Source: Candidatus Bathyarchaeota archaeon (GTDB taxonomy: Archaea > Thermoproteota > Bathyarchaeia > TCS64). From it: a stretch of DNA of 12,977 bases. The translations under genes were made by a program, and so were the position numbers. The DNA is taken from positions 1-12,977 of the forward strand of contig JAUWBQ010000030.1 of NCBI GenBank assembly GCA_030601645.1, written 5' to 3'. Of the stretch, positions 6,986 through 12,700 are shown in pieces (position 1 is the stretch's first letter; each line of letters begins with the position of its first letter). Below the pieces are notes generated by a model. It made no database searches, had not been told where the DNA came from, and saw only the letters and a list, made by a program, of their open reading frames with translations.

Positions 6986-7921
6986 ATGGAAGAACTCGAT
7001 GACGTACTCGGCCTCGGGAAGGTAAGCCGGGAGATACTTGAGCGCTCGGTCTTCCCTTTTCTGCCCCTGTTTGTGGCGCCCGAGCTGGATGGAGGGACGA
7101 TCCAGCATCAAGGACGAATGGTGATTGCCCATAGCCCCTCGATTGGCGTCCCCCTCGAAGCCCTCGGCTTCTTCGCCTTCCACTATGCCGCCTCAAACGT
7201 GGCGGCGCGTTTAGCGCGCCCCAAACACATGGTGATCGGCATCTACCTCCCTCTCGAAACCAGGGAGGGGGACCTCAGAACCATAGCGAGAGGGCTTGGT
7301 GAGGAAGCGGCAAAGTACGGTGTAACGATAGTCGCGGGCCAGACGGCGACATACGCGGGGATCGAGATCCCCCTCCTGACGGCGACCTGCCTCGGCGAGG
7401 AGTTGAAGCAACCGAGGAGGCCGGCCGCGGGGGACATCGTCTTCGTCGTGGGTGGAGTGGGGGGTGAGGCGGTCTGGCTGAAATCCCTTTCAGAGGGGAA
7501 ACGGAGCGAGGTTTGGAGGAGTTTCACCCCCCTGCCCATAATCCTGCGTCTGCATGACGTTGCGGGGGTTACCCTGATACACGATGTCTCGGAGGGGGGT
7601 GTGAAGAAAGCCCTCCATGAGGTCGCCACGGCGCTCGGCTTGAGGTTGGAAGTCGAGTCTGGGCGTCTCCATTTCGTCGAGGGGGTCGAGGAGCTCGGAG
7701 AAGACGCCCTGAGGCTGCCCACATACGGCTCGGTGATCGCACTGGCTGACCCCGACGAGGGAGACGAAGTTCAACGGGCTTGCGGAGAGTTGGGAGTTCC
7801 CTGTGCCCTTGTTGGGGTAATCAGAGACGGTGAAGGCCTCTACGTCGATGGCGTAAGGGTGAAGGACCTGAAGCGGATCGACCTTGACAAGCTGTACGGC
7901 ACCTTCGAAAAAAAGGGTTAG
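6986..7921 (+). CDS. AIR synthase-related protein (PurM/ThiL/HypE/SelD superfamily)
   Basis: The 311-residue protein has the two-domain PurM fold. The N-terminal domain contains a MVIAHSPSIGVPLEALGFFAF segment and GEEAAKYGVTIVAGQTATYAG, resembling the GG(D/Q)T(A/S) region of this ATP-binding superfamily. The C-terminal domain has GDIVFVVGGVGGEAVWL, then LIHDVSEGGVKKALHEVA, the usual DxS(E/D)GG motif, and finally an AIR synthase-like C-terminal strand pattern. It lacks the Cys/Sec of SelD and the C-terminal PRVCY of HypE. Stand-alone archaeal members are usually annotated only as AIR synthase-related; the substrate is unknown. Proximity to thiT raises the thought of ThiL (thiamine-phosphate kinase), but the convergent KaiC-like gene lies between and ThiL-specific motifs were not seen. 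I prefer the ATG at 6986 to the GTG at 6977. The last 4 bases overlap the convergent ATPase gene. Confidence 0.8.
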   Translation: MEELDDVLGLGKVSREILERSVFPFLPLFVAPELDGGTIQHQGRMVIAHSPSIGVPLEALGFFAFHYAASNVAARLARPKHMVIGIYLPLETREGDLRTIARGLGEEAAKYGVTIVAGQTATYAGIEIPLLTATCLGEELKQPRRPAAGDIVFVVGGVGGEAVWLKSLSEGKRSEVWRSFTPLPIILRLHDVAGVTLIHDVSEGGVKKALHEVATALGLRLEVESGRLHFVEGVEELGEDALRLPTYGSVIALADPDEGDEVQRACGELGVPCALVGVIRDGEGLYVDGVRVKDLKRIDLDKLYGTFEKKG

Positions 7922-8619
7922 AGGAGTTCAATCCCCTCATTCGTTATCTCGAAGGACAGCCATTCTAGAGGGTGGCTGGTCCCCTCCATTTTGACTATTC
8001 GCATCTCCCTCTGCCAGGATTCCTCGTTGAGCCTGAACAGGATTATGTTGTTGGCCACGTTGAGGTCCAGATCTGTGGCCTCGACGATCTTCATGTCCCT
8101 CTCGGAGGCTGCGGTCATCACGTCCACGTTGCAGATGTCGTCGTAATAGCTCCAGTTCACCGTCCAAGCCTCCACTGGGATCATGTACTCCACGTTCAGG
8201 GAGCCGAACATCCACTCATGGAAGTCTCCCGCTGCGAACCTCGTGACCCCTGCCTCCGTGATGATGTGGTCGAGGCGCTTCATCTCCTCGAAGTCTGTGA
8301 GGCTGAAATACCTGACCTTGGGGTCTCTGGGGTAGGGAGCGAAGTGGGGGAAGGCCTGGATGGAGACGAACTTCCCCTCCTCCTCATACGGTTCGATGTC
8401 CCATCCGAATGTCTTGAAGTACCACCTGAGCCTGGGGAAGGGCTTGTCGAAGACGTCGTACGAGACGGCCTCCCCGTTCTTCAGCCCCTCCCAGAGGAAC
8501 TGCATCGCGAACACCGACTTGCCGGTGCCCGGTGGCCCATAGAGGATCGTGCGGCTTCCAGATTCTATTCCTCCAGTGAGCTGGTCGAACTTCTCGATTC
8601 CGGTCCTACGCTTCACCAT
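7918..8619 (-). CDS. KaiC/RadA-type RecA-superfamily ATPase
   Basis: The 233-residue protein starts with the KaiC-type entry RTGIEKFDQLTGGIESGSRT, followed by Walker A GPPGTGKS (28-35) and the usual FAMQFLWEGLKNGEAVSYDV. The region where KaiC proteins carry Walker B (four hydrophobics then DS) instead reads TRFAAGDFHEWM, so the acidic residue is retained in an atypical context. A C-terminal beta-rich segment (ANNIILFRLNE, REMRIVKMEGTSHPLEWLSF) matches the KaiC domain end. Archaea have many single-domain KaiC homologues, often signalling partners, with unassigned roles. It is divergent from the riboswitch/thiT unit and has an AT-rich element around 8650 that could be its promoter. Confidence 0.8.
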   Translation of the reverse strand: MVKRRTGIEKFDQLTGGIESGSRTILYGPPGTGKSVFAMQFLWEGLKNGEAVSYDVFDKPFPRLRWYFKTFGWDIEPYEEEGKFVSIQAFPHFAPYPRDPKVRYFSLTDFEEMKRLDHIITEAGVTRFAAGDFHEWMFGSLNVEYMIPVEAWTVNWSYYDDICNVDVMTAASERDMKIVEATDLDLNVANNIILFRLNEESWQREMRIVKMEGTSHPLEWLSFEITNEGIELL

Positions 8620-8673
8620 TGTAATCGCTTAAAAGTATCATTTGCCCCAGATATTTGATTTTCGAGGTGAAGA

Positions 8674-8682
8674 CTTATATTT
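8674..8682 (+). promoter_or_regulatory. TATA box of the TPP riboswitch/thiT transcript
   Basis: CTTATATTT lies about 25 bases upstream of 8703, where the conserved riboswitch core begins. The transcript would therefore start almost exactly at the aptamer. Confidence 0.5.
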
Positions 8683-8702
8683 CAAGTGGAATGAGTTGAA
8701 GA

Positions 8703-8789
8703 GAAGGGGGAGCTGGGCGAGAGCCCGGCTGAGAGGACGTTAAACGTCGACCCTTTGAACCTGATCCAGGTAATACTGGCGGAGGGAAA
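8703..8789 (+). promoter_or_regulatory. TPP riboswitch (THI element) controlling thiT
   Basis: All conserved blocks of the thiamine pyrophosphate aptamer are present in order: GGGGAGC (8707-8713), an AGC/GCT plus GGGC/GCCC stem, GGCTGAGA (8727-8734), a short GACGT-taa-ACGTC hairpin (8736-8748), ACCC (8750-8753), TTGAACCTGATC (8755-8766), the CCAG...CTGG stem (8766-8779) and GCGGAGGGA (8779-8787). The downstream gene is a thiamine transporter, as expected. The only good Shine-Dalgarno for thiT, GGAGGG (8781-8786), is part of the conserved 3' block, and its AGGG can pair with CCCT (8751-8754) in the P4 helix of the ligand-bound fold. Translation would thus be shut off when TPP is bound. I see no convincing P1 closing stem. 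Confidence 0.93.
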
Positions 8790-8793
8790 AAAC

Positions 8794-9315
8794 ATGGATG
8801 AATCCAGTTTCGATACAAAGGTTTTGGCTGAGGTCTCAGTCATGGTGGCACTGTCCCTTGTACTAAACTTCATAAAAGTCTACCAGCTGCCCCAGGGTGG
8901 CTCGATCACCCTTGGGAGCATGGTTCCCGTACTGCTGATCTCCTTCAGGCGGGGGCCGAAGGTGGGCGTCTTCAGCGGCGTCGTCTTCGGTCTGGCCCAG
9001 ATGCTCCTCGACGGATGGTTCTACAGCCCCGTTGGGATGGTTCTGGACTACCCCCTCGCCTTCGGAGCTCTGGGACTGGCGGGCATCTTCAAGAAGACCC
9101 CCCTCGTCGGCGTCGTCGTAAGCCTCACGACGAGGTTCCTCTCGCACTTCATCTCGGGAGTCGTCTTCTTCGCGATGTACGCCCCTGAGGGGATGAGCCC
9201 GATAGTCTACTCAGCGATATACAACGGGAGCTACATGCTGCCCGAGCTGGTGATAAGCGGGATACTGATCTACCTACTCATACAACGTGGGGTACTGGAC
9301 ATCAGCGTCACATGA
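8794..9315 (+). CDS. thiT: Thiamine-specific ECF transporter S component ThiT
   Basis: A 173-residue integral membrane protein with about six hydrophobic helices. The diagnostic ThiT segment is clear: VYQLPQGGSITLGSMVPVLL, then ISFRRGPKVGVFSGVVFGLAQ, with the Gly-Ser-Ile-Thr motif and Arg/Gly loop that shape the high-affinity thiamine pocket. SHFISGVVFFAMYAPEG and YNGSYMLPELVISGILIYLL are further family-typical segments. ThiT captures thiamine and works with the energising module EcfA/EcfA'/EcfT, which is not in this window and must be encoded elsewhere or shared. Start at 8794 because the riboswitch and its embedded GGAGGG end 7 bases earlier; a TTG at 8755 lies inside the aptamer and is not credible. 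Confidence 0.93.
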   Translation: MDESSFDTKVLAEVSVMVALSLVLNFIKVYQLPQGGSITLGSMVPVLLISFRRGPKVGVFSGVVFGLAQMLLDGWFYSPVGMVLDYPLAFGALGLAGIFKKTPLVGVVVSLTTRFLSHFISGVVFFAMYAPEGMSPIVYSAIYNGSYMLPELVISGILIYLLIQRGVLDISVT

Positions 9316-9325
9316 ACAGAACCAA

Positions 9326-9340
9326 CCCCCCCTTTTTTCA
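9326..9340 (+). terminator. Poly-T terminator after thiT
   Basis: A C-run followed by TTTTTT (9333-9338) starts about 10 bases past the thiT stop codon, a typical archaeal intrinsic terminator. No hairpin is needed or seen. Confidence 0.5.
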
Positions 9341-9543
9341 CTCAATTAAAACACGCTCATAACTCATCAGAAAAAGTGCTATGACCCCCTACCGGTCACA
9401 ACGATGGACCCCCGGGCGGGCTTCCAACTTGAAGTAAAAATGCCCCTAATATCTGAATATTTTCGTATTAAAATGAAATTAAATAATTGCGAGTCCGGTG
9501 GTATTTGGACCCAATAAGGTGCAAGTCCTATCTCATGTTATTT

Positions 9544-9550
9544 GCGCGCG
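9544..9550. repeat. Alternating GC tract 1
   Basis: GCGCGCG followed by T. It is one of four alternating CG runs of at least 7 bases that I find in the window, all in the gene-poor flanks of the AT-rich viperin island. Confidence 0.6.
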
Positions 9551-9621
9551 TGTTCCAGTAGAGGAACGGATATGATTGATGCGCACGCTCGACCACTGAT
9601 ACGTTTATGATCTTTTGAAAA

Positions 9622-9631
9622 CGCGCGCGCG
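9622..9631. repeat. Alternating GC tract 2
   Basis: CGCGCGCGCG, 71 bases after tract 1 and able to pair with it as a perfect 8-bp stem. Confidence 0.6.
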
Positions 9632-9723
9632 AGGGGAGTTCGGCTCTGGTGCGGGGGGTGGGAATCCCACACAGATTTACTAGTAAATTCTCAAATGTTT
9701 AACAAGTTTTTTCTCGAATTATC

Positions 9724-11202
9724 TTATTTTGTCTTACTCTGCTCCTCTACTGAAGATAAATATTGATCAGCTATTGTGTACCAATCTTGTTCTTTCAATA
9801 CTATAGGTAGGAACCTCCATACATCCCTACTTACATAGAATGAAACCACTGATCGTCGCCGAATGCTTGACTCCACTAGGTCTAGCATCAGATTTTCTAC
9901 TTTGAAGTAATTTAAAATTCTATTTCGAATTGAATTGATGGATTTTATTGTACCAAAGTCATCGATTGAGGCAAGTCTTGTGACTAATTTTAGGAATTCA
10001 TCCCATTTTTTAGAGCTCATAAAATTTTGAAGTGATAATAACTCTCCTCTCCCTTTTTCCATGTTCTCTCTGTATCGTTGATAATCTTTTTCAAAGAAAT
10101 TCGATTCGTCAACATCAACTCTTTGACATAGTGAACTAACCAAACTACTCAACGAACGATTATCTCTATTTAAATTCTCTACAAAATCAGACTTTTCTAG
10201 TCTTTCGATGTCATAATTTTCAGCGCCCTCAATTGTAACAACACATCCGGGCAAAGTAATATCAATATAAAAGAAAATATCCCTTGTATCCTCATCGAGT
10301 GTACCCCTATATTGTATTAATTCACTTCCTGAAAGTACCATAAACAAGTTGATGGATCCCACAACAACGCTTTCACCATATTTATCAAACAATTCTAACT
10401 GTTCTTCATATGATAAATATCTAGATAACCGAACCGTAGGCTCAAAAAATAATTTATTTCGATTTGTCTCATCAATTGAAACATTAAGAGCAATATTACC
10501 AAAAGGGTACTCGTCAAGTTCCTCTCGCCATTTTTTTTCAAAATCAGAAAACGTCTTTGGTTTAAGGCGATATATTGAGCCCTCATCAAGACGAAGCTTT
10601 CTGTCAATCTCGCCCAGATAATAATCAGGTAAAAACTGTTTTACCTCGTCAAGATTATGTGGATAATCTACCGCGATCTCTCTTTTCCCCTCAAAATCTT
10701 TTAAACCCATATCTACTGCTCTAGACCTAGATTCAGGACTCATCTCGTCCCAAGAGTCAATTAAGCTGAATAAATGGTCAATTCGATTATCGCTTTGGGT
10801 CAATTGTTTCTGCCATTTATCCTTAAACTTTTCTAGCTGCTTCGTCGTAATTGGCATTAGTATCTTAACTATTACATCTGAGAACGAAGTATCCTCGAGT
10901 AGTTTTAGGTAAAGGAGCTTTAGATATTCTCCAGTTTTTAATCTACTACTTTTTCGAAGTATCTCATCGCTGATTAATTGTTTCGAAGAGGCTATTTCGA
11001 GTAAGTTATCAGCAAGCTGCGAGTTTCCGTTATCGAACGCATCTGCGATTAATTGTCTTATCTCTTCAGTTGTCACTAACCTAACTTTTGTGGTTTTCTT
11101 CGATGGTTTAAAATCCAAAGGTTCAGGTATAATGTAACTCTCAATAAGCCAAGACCAGAACTCTAACTCCTTTTTTGAAAGGTCGCTTGGAATTTCCATC
11201 AT
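9724..11202 (-). CDS. Unknown 492-aa protein divergent from viperin
   Basis: I recognise no family. The protein is rich in Asp, Glu, Lys, Leu and Ser, predicted mainly helical by composition, without signal peptide or membrane helix and with only two cysteines. The N-terminal half (about 1-190) looks like stacked amphipathic helices (VTTEEIRQLIADAFDNGNSQ, LADNLLEIASSKQLI, YLKLLYLKLLED), as in a helical-repeat scaffold. A central part (about 230-330) is more beta-rich (FGNIALNVSIDE, IFFYIDITLPGCVVTIEG), followed by further helices. No Walker, nuclease, protease or HTH motif was found. Base composition is clearly AT-rich compared with the first 9 kb and matches viperin, so the two were probably acquired together. 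A TATA box at 11221-11231 predicts a start of transcription at or next to the ATG. A second ATG at 11199 is equally possible. A defence-accessory role is inference from location only. Confidence 0.8.
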   Translation of the reverse strand: MMEIPSDLSKKELEFWSWLIESYIIPEPLDFKPSKKTTKVRLVTTEEIRQLIADAFDNGNSQLADNLLEIASSKQLISDEILRKSSRLKTGEYLKLLYLKLLEDTSFSDVIVKILMPITTKQLEKFKDKWQKQLTQSDNRIDHLFSLIDSWDEMSPESRSRAVDMGLKDFEGKREIAVDYPHNLDEVKQFLPDYYLGEIDRKLRLDEGSIYRLKPKTFSDFEKKWREELDEYPFGNIALNVSIDETNRNKLFFEPTVRLSRYLSYEEQLELFDKYGESVVVGSINLFMVLSGSELIQYRGTLDEDTRDIFFYIDITLPGCVVTIEGAENYDIERLEKSDFVENLNRDNRSLSSLVSSLCQRVDVDESNFFEKDYQRYRENMEKGRGELLSLQNFMSSKKWDEFLKLVTRLASIDDFGTIKSINSIRNRILNYFKVENLMLDLVESSIRRRSVVSFYVSRDVWRFLPIVLKEQDWYTIADQYLSSVEEQSKTK

Positions 11203-11389
11203 TACTACAACTTATTTTTTCTTATATAAAGTATATCATAATTATAGATAAATATGTAACATAAGAGAAAATCGTCACTCTTAAATAATGGAAATGTCAC
11301 ATAATGAATTGAAGCTATTGGAGCTTTTGTAACGTTGGGAAAGAGCGCGGGGAGATCGGGTTTTCTTACCGAAGAAGGTGCAAGGAAGT
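11203..11389. promoter_or_regulatory. Shared divergent promoter region and viperin leader
   Basis: The left end is very AT-rich. CTTATATAAAGTATAT (11221-11236) contains a TATA box usable on the minus strand for the 492-aa gene, about 25 bases from its ATG. For viperin, TCTTAAATAATGG (about 11278-11290) is the nearest TATA-like element, implying a leader of roughly 80 bases. That leader contains a hairpin AAGCT-attgg-AGCTT (11312-11326) followed by TTT, and a purine-rich GGGAAAGAGCGCGGGGAGAT segment from about 11338. The hairpin plus T-run could attenuate expression, but this is inference. Confidence 0.45.
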
Positions 11390-12256
11390 ATGATTCCTGA
11401 TATAAATTATCACATGACTCCAAGATGCAATATGTCGTGCAGAATTTGCTTTGCACGCTTCAAAGGAGTTACTGAGCTTAAACAATCTGAATCAATTTAT
11501 CTAGTTCAAAGAATTGCTGACTACGGATTTAGAAAAATTAATTTTGTCGGTGGGGAACCCACACTAGTTCCATGGTTGATAAAGGTGTTGAAAGAGGCAC
11601 GTAATTATGGATTAATCACTTCAATAATCACTAATGGTTGGAATATTGAACGAAACTGGCTTGACGAACATTCAAGATACCTTGATTGGATTGGAATTAG
11701 CATTGATAGTCTCTCTCCGATTACAAACAAAAAGTTAGGCAGAAAAGTCCATGGTGTTAAAATACCAGATAATAAAACGTATTTTTATTCAATCGACCTA
11801 ATTCGCGAATATGACGTTAAATTAAAAATTAACACAGTAGTAAATCGACTGAATAAAAACGAAACATTCCATAATATAATCACAAGAGGCTACCCCGAGA
11901 AATGGAAAATCTTCCAAGTTTTAATAATAAAAAACGAAAATATGAATGCCTTAGATCTTTCTGTTAGTCGAAATGAATTTGACTCGTTTATTCTTCGTCA
12001 TTCAGATCTTTCTTCGGTGACTGAAATATACCCCGAATATTGCGACGATATGATGGGTAGTTATCTAATAATCGATCCTTCAGGGAGACTAGTAGACAAT
12101 TCACAAGGAAAATATCAATACAGCGATTGCATTCTTGACGTAGGATTTCAAAGAGCATTGGAGCAAGTGAGAGTTTCTTCTGAAAAATTTCAGAGAAGAC
12201 AGGCCCCGAGAAAATTACAGAATATTTTCACTGAAACGATAAGTGAGAGGAGGTGA
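11390..12256 (+). CDS. Prokaryotic viperin (pVip), radical SAM ddhCTP-type synthase
   Basis: The 288-residue protein aligns by eye with viperin along its whole catalytic domain. It begins INYHMTPRC, contains the radical SAM cluster motif C13-x3-C17-x2-C20 (CNMSCRICF), KINFVGGEPT (49-58) for SAM binding, SIITNGWNIERNW, ISIDS, LGR (116-118), KINTVVNRLN (146-155), KWKIFQ (171-176), GSYLIIDPSGRLVDN (223-237) and CILDVGFQRAL. These match human viperin segments such as NYHFTRQCN, NSVINRFN, KWKVFQ and DSYLILD, which form the nucleotide pocket. Viperin turns CTP (some prokaryotic ones GTP or UTP) into the 3'-deoxy-3',4'-didehydro nucleotide, an RNA chain terminator acting against phages or viruses. 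I prefer the ATG at 11390 to the GTG at 11378, since AGGA lies just before it and the family starts here. AT-rich; directly followed by the 31-aa gene. Which nucleotide it uses is unknown. Confidence 0.92.
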   Translation: MIPDINYHMTPRCNMSCRICFARFKGVTELKQSESIYLVQRIADYGFRKINFVGGEPTLVPWLIKVLKEARNYGLITSIITNGWNIERNWLDEHSRYLDWIGISIDSLSPITNKKLGRKVHGVKIPDNKTYFYSIDLIREYDVKLKINTVVNRLNKNETFHNIITRGYPEKWKIFQVLIIKNENMNALDLSVSRNEFDSFILRHSDLSSVTEIYPEYCDDMMGSYLIIDPSGRLVDNSQGKYQYSDCILDVGFQRALEQVRVSSEKFQRRQAPRKLQNIFTETISERR

Positions 12257-12260
12257 AAAA

Positions 12261-12356
12261 ATGGGGAAAAGAAAAGGAGGTTGGCCAAGTAAAAAGCCGG
12301 GCAAACCTTCAGGTAAGGATCGTGATAATAACCCTCCAAAAGGCAAAGGCAAGTAA
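12261..12356 (+). CDS. 31-aa basic Lys/Gly/Pro peptide coupled to viperin
   Basis: A short ORF with an exceptionally strong translation signal: GGAGGTGA (12249-12256), a perfect anti-Shine-Dalgarno match, spans the viperin stop codon, and the ATG follows four bases later. It starts MGKRKGGWPSKKPGKPSG and ends PPKGKGK. Of 31 residues, 9 are Lys, 2 Arg, 7 Gly and 5 Pro, with a single Trp and no Cys, so it should be disordered and strongly cationic, with a central polar DRDNN. A T7 run (12375-12381) after the stop would end the transcript. Possible roles, all inference: an RNA- or nucleotide-binding accessory of viperin, a small toxin, or a peptide substrate. The absence of a leader/core layout and of a SPASM domain in the upstream enzyme argues against a RiPP precursor. 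I do not recognise a family. Confidence 0.7.
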   Translation: MGKRKGGWPSKKPGKPSGKDRDNNPPKGKGK

Positions 12357-12371
12357 CTCGAGATAATCCAT

Positions 12372-12381
12372 CCCTTTTTTT
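12372..12381 (+). terminator. Poly-T terminator of the viperin unit
   Basis: CCC followed by seven T (12375-12381), 18 bases past the stop of the small gene, typical of archaeal intrinsic termination. Confidence 0.5.
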
Positions 12382-12431
12382 AACATAGACACTCGCTTGA
12401 TAACTTCTATTCATAGAGGGACTCGAACTCA

Positions 12432-12441
12432 GCGCGCGCGC
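12432..12441. repeat. Alternating GC tract 3
   Basis: GCGCGCGCGC, at the left end of the decayed GC-rich gene remnant and the return to GC-rich DNA. Confidence 0.6.
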
Positions 12442-12674
12442 AGGCGGAAAAAGCCCGGAGGTGGATGGGGGCCAAGGGCTACAAGCCGTCCACCCTCACC
12501 AACGTACTCGGCACCTTCAATCAGCTCTTGTAAGCCGTGGAGACCAAGGAGGCCAATGTCAGGAACGACGTCGATGCGTTCCTGGTTAACCATGAGACCC
12601 CACTGGCATCGAGTTTGTGTTCTGCGGGGGCTTGAGTGGGACTCAGTTCCACTTCCTCTTTACCATTCACCTAA
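12442..12674 (+). pseudogene. Decayed GC-rich coding remnant
   Basis: GC-rich DNA with coding-like periodicity but no intact ORF. One frame reads QAEKARRWMGAKGYKPSTL (from 12441) and continues plausibly to a TAA stop at 12531-12533, then AVETKEANVRNDVDAFLVNH. After about 12600 protein-like sequence shifts to another frame (GIEFVFCGGLSGTQFHFLF, 12605-12661). One premature stop plus one frameshift would join these into a single chain. The family is unknown; the WMGAKGYKPSTLTNVL stretch distantly recalls the N-terminal helical domain of tyrosine recombinases, but this is weak. The remnant sits exactly between GC tracts 3 and 4. No other gene is seen between 12357 and 12700. Confidence 0.4.
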
Positions 12675-12677
12675 ACT

Positions 12678-12686
12678 GCGCGCGCG
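12678..12686. repeat. Alternating GC tract 4
   Basis: GCGCGCGCG followed by A7, 15 bases before the end of the convergent nitroreductase gene. On the minus strand the T7 run that reaches this tract could terminate that gene. Confidence 0.6.
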
Positions 12687-12700
12687 AAAAAAATATTGGG

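Larger units (their letters stand above)
9340..9723. other. Gene-free spacer with possible structured RNA or island boundary
   Basis: No credible ORF on either strand. The left part (9340-9480) is AT-rich. From 9480 it holds several inverted repeats: GCGCGCGT (9544-9551) is perfectly complementary to ACGCGCGC (9621-9628) and encloses a GTTCC/GGAAC hairpin (9552-9567); GTGGGA-A-TCCCAC (9658-9670) is a 13-base inverted repeat; ATTTACTAGTAAAT (9675-9688) is a perfect 14-base palindrome. TGATTGATG and CTGATACG recall C/D-box sequence, but no proper C/D RNA is formed. The segment could encode a small structured RNA, or be boundary DNA of the AT-rich island to its right. I cannot tell which. Confidence 0.4.

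Noticed and set aside
7203..7219. GGCGCG-ttta-GCGCGCC inverted repeat
   Set aside because: Lies inside the AIR-synthase-related coding sequence (codons for AARLARP); probably a by-product of GC-rich codons.
7972..8658. 228-codon plus-strand ORF opposite the KaiC-like gene
   Set aside because: Antisense shadow of a gene with clear Walker A and KaiC-type motifs; no protein-like features of its own.
12261..12356. RiPP precursor interpretation of the small gene behind a radical SAM enzyme
   Set aside because: The enzyme has viperin nucleotide-site motifs and no SPASM or peptide-recognition domain, and the peptide has no leader/core division or Cys. Kept as a minor alternative only.
12416..12432. 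GGGACTCGAACTC, which reads as a T-arm on the minus strand and might mark a tRNA gene or att site
   Set aside because: The loop fits TTCGAGT, but only two or three of five T-stem pairs form, and no acceptor, D-arm or anticodon arm is found upstream on that strand. No matching direct repeat is seen at the left side of the island.
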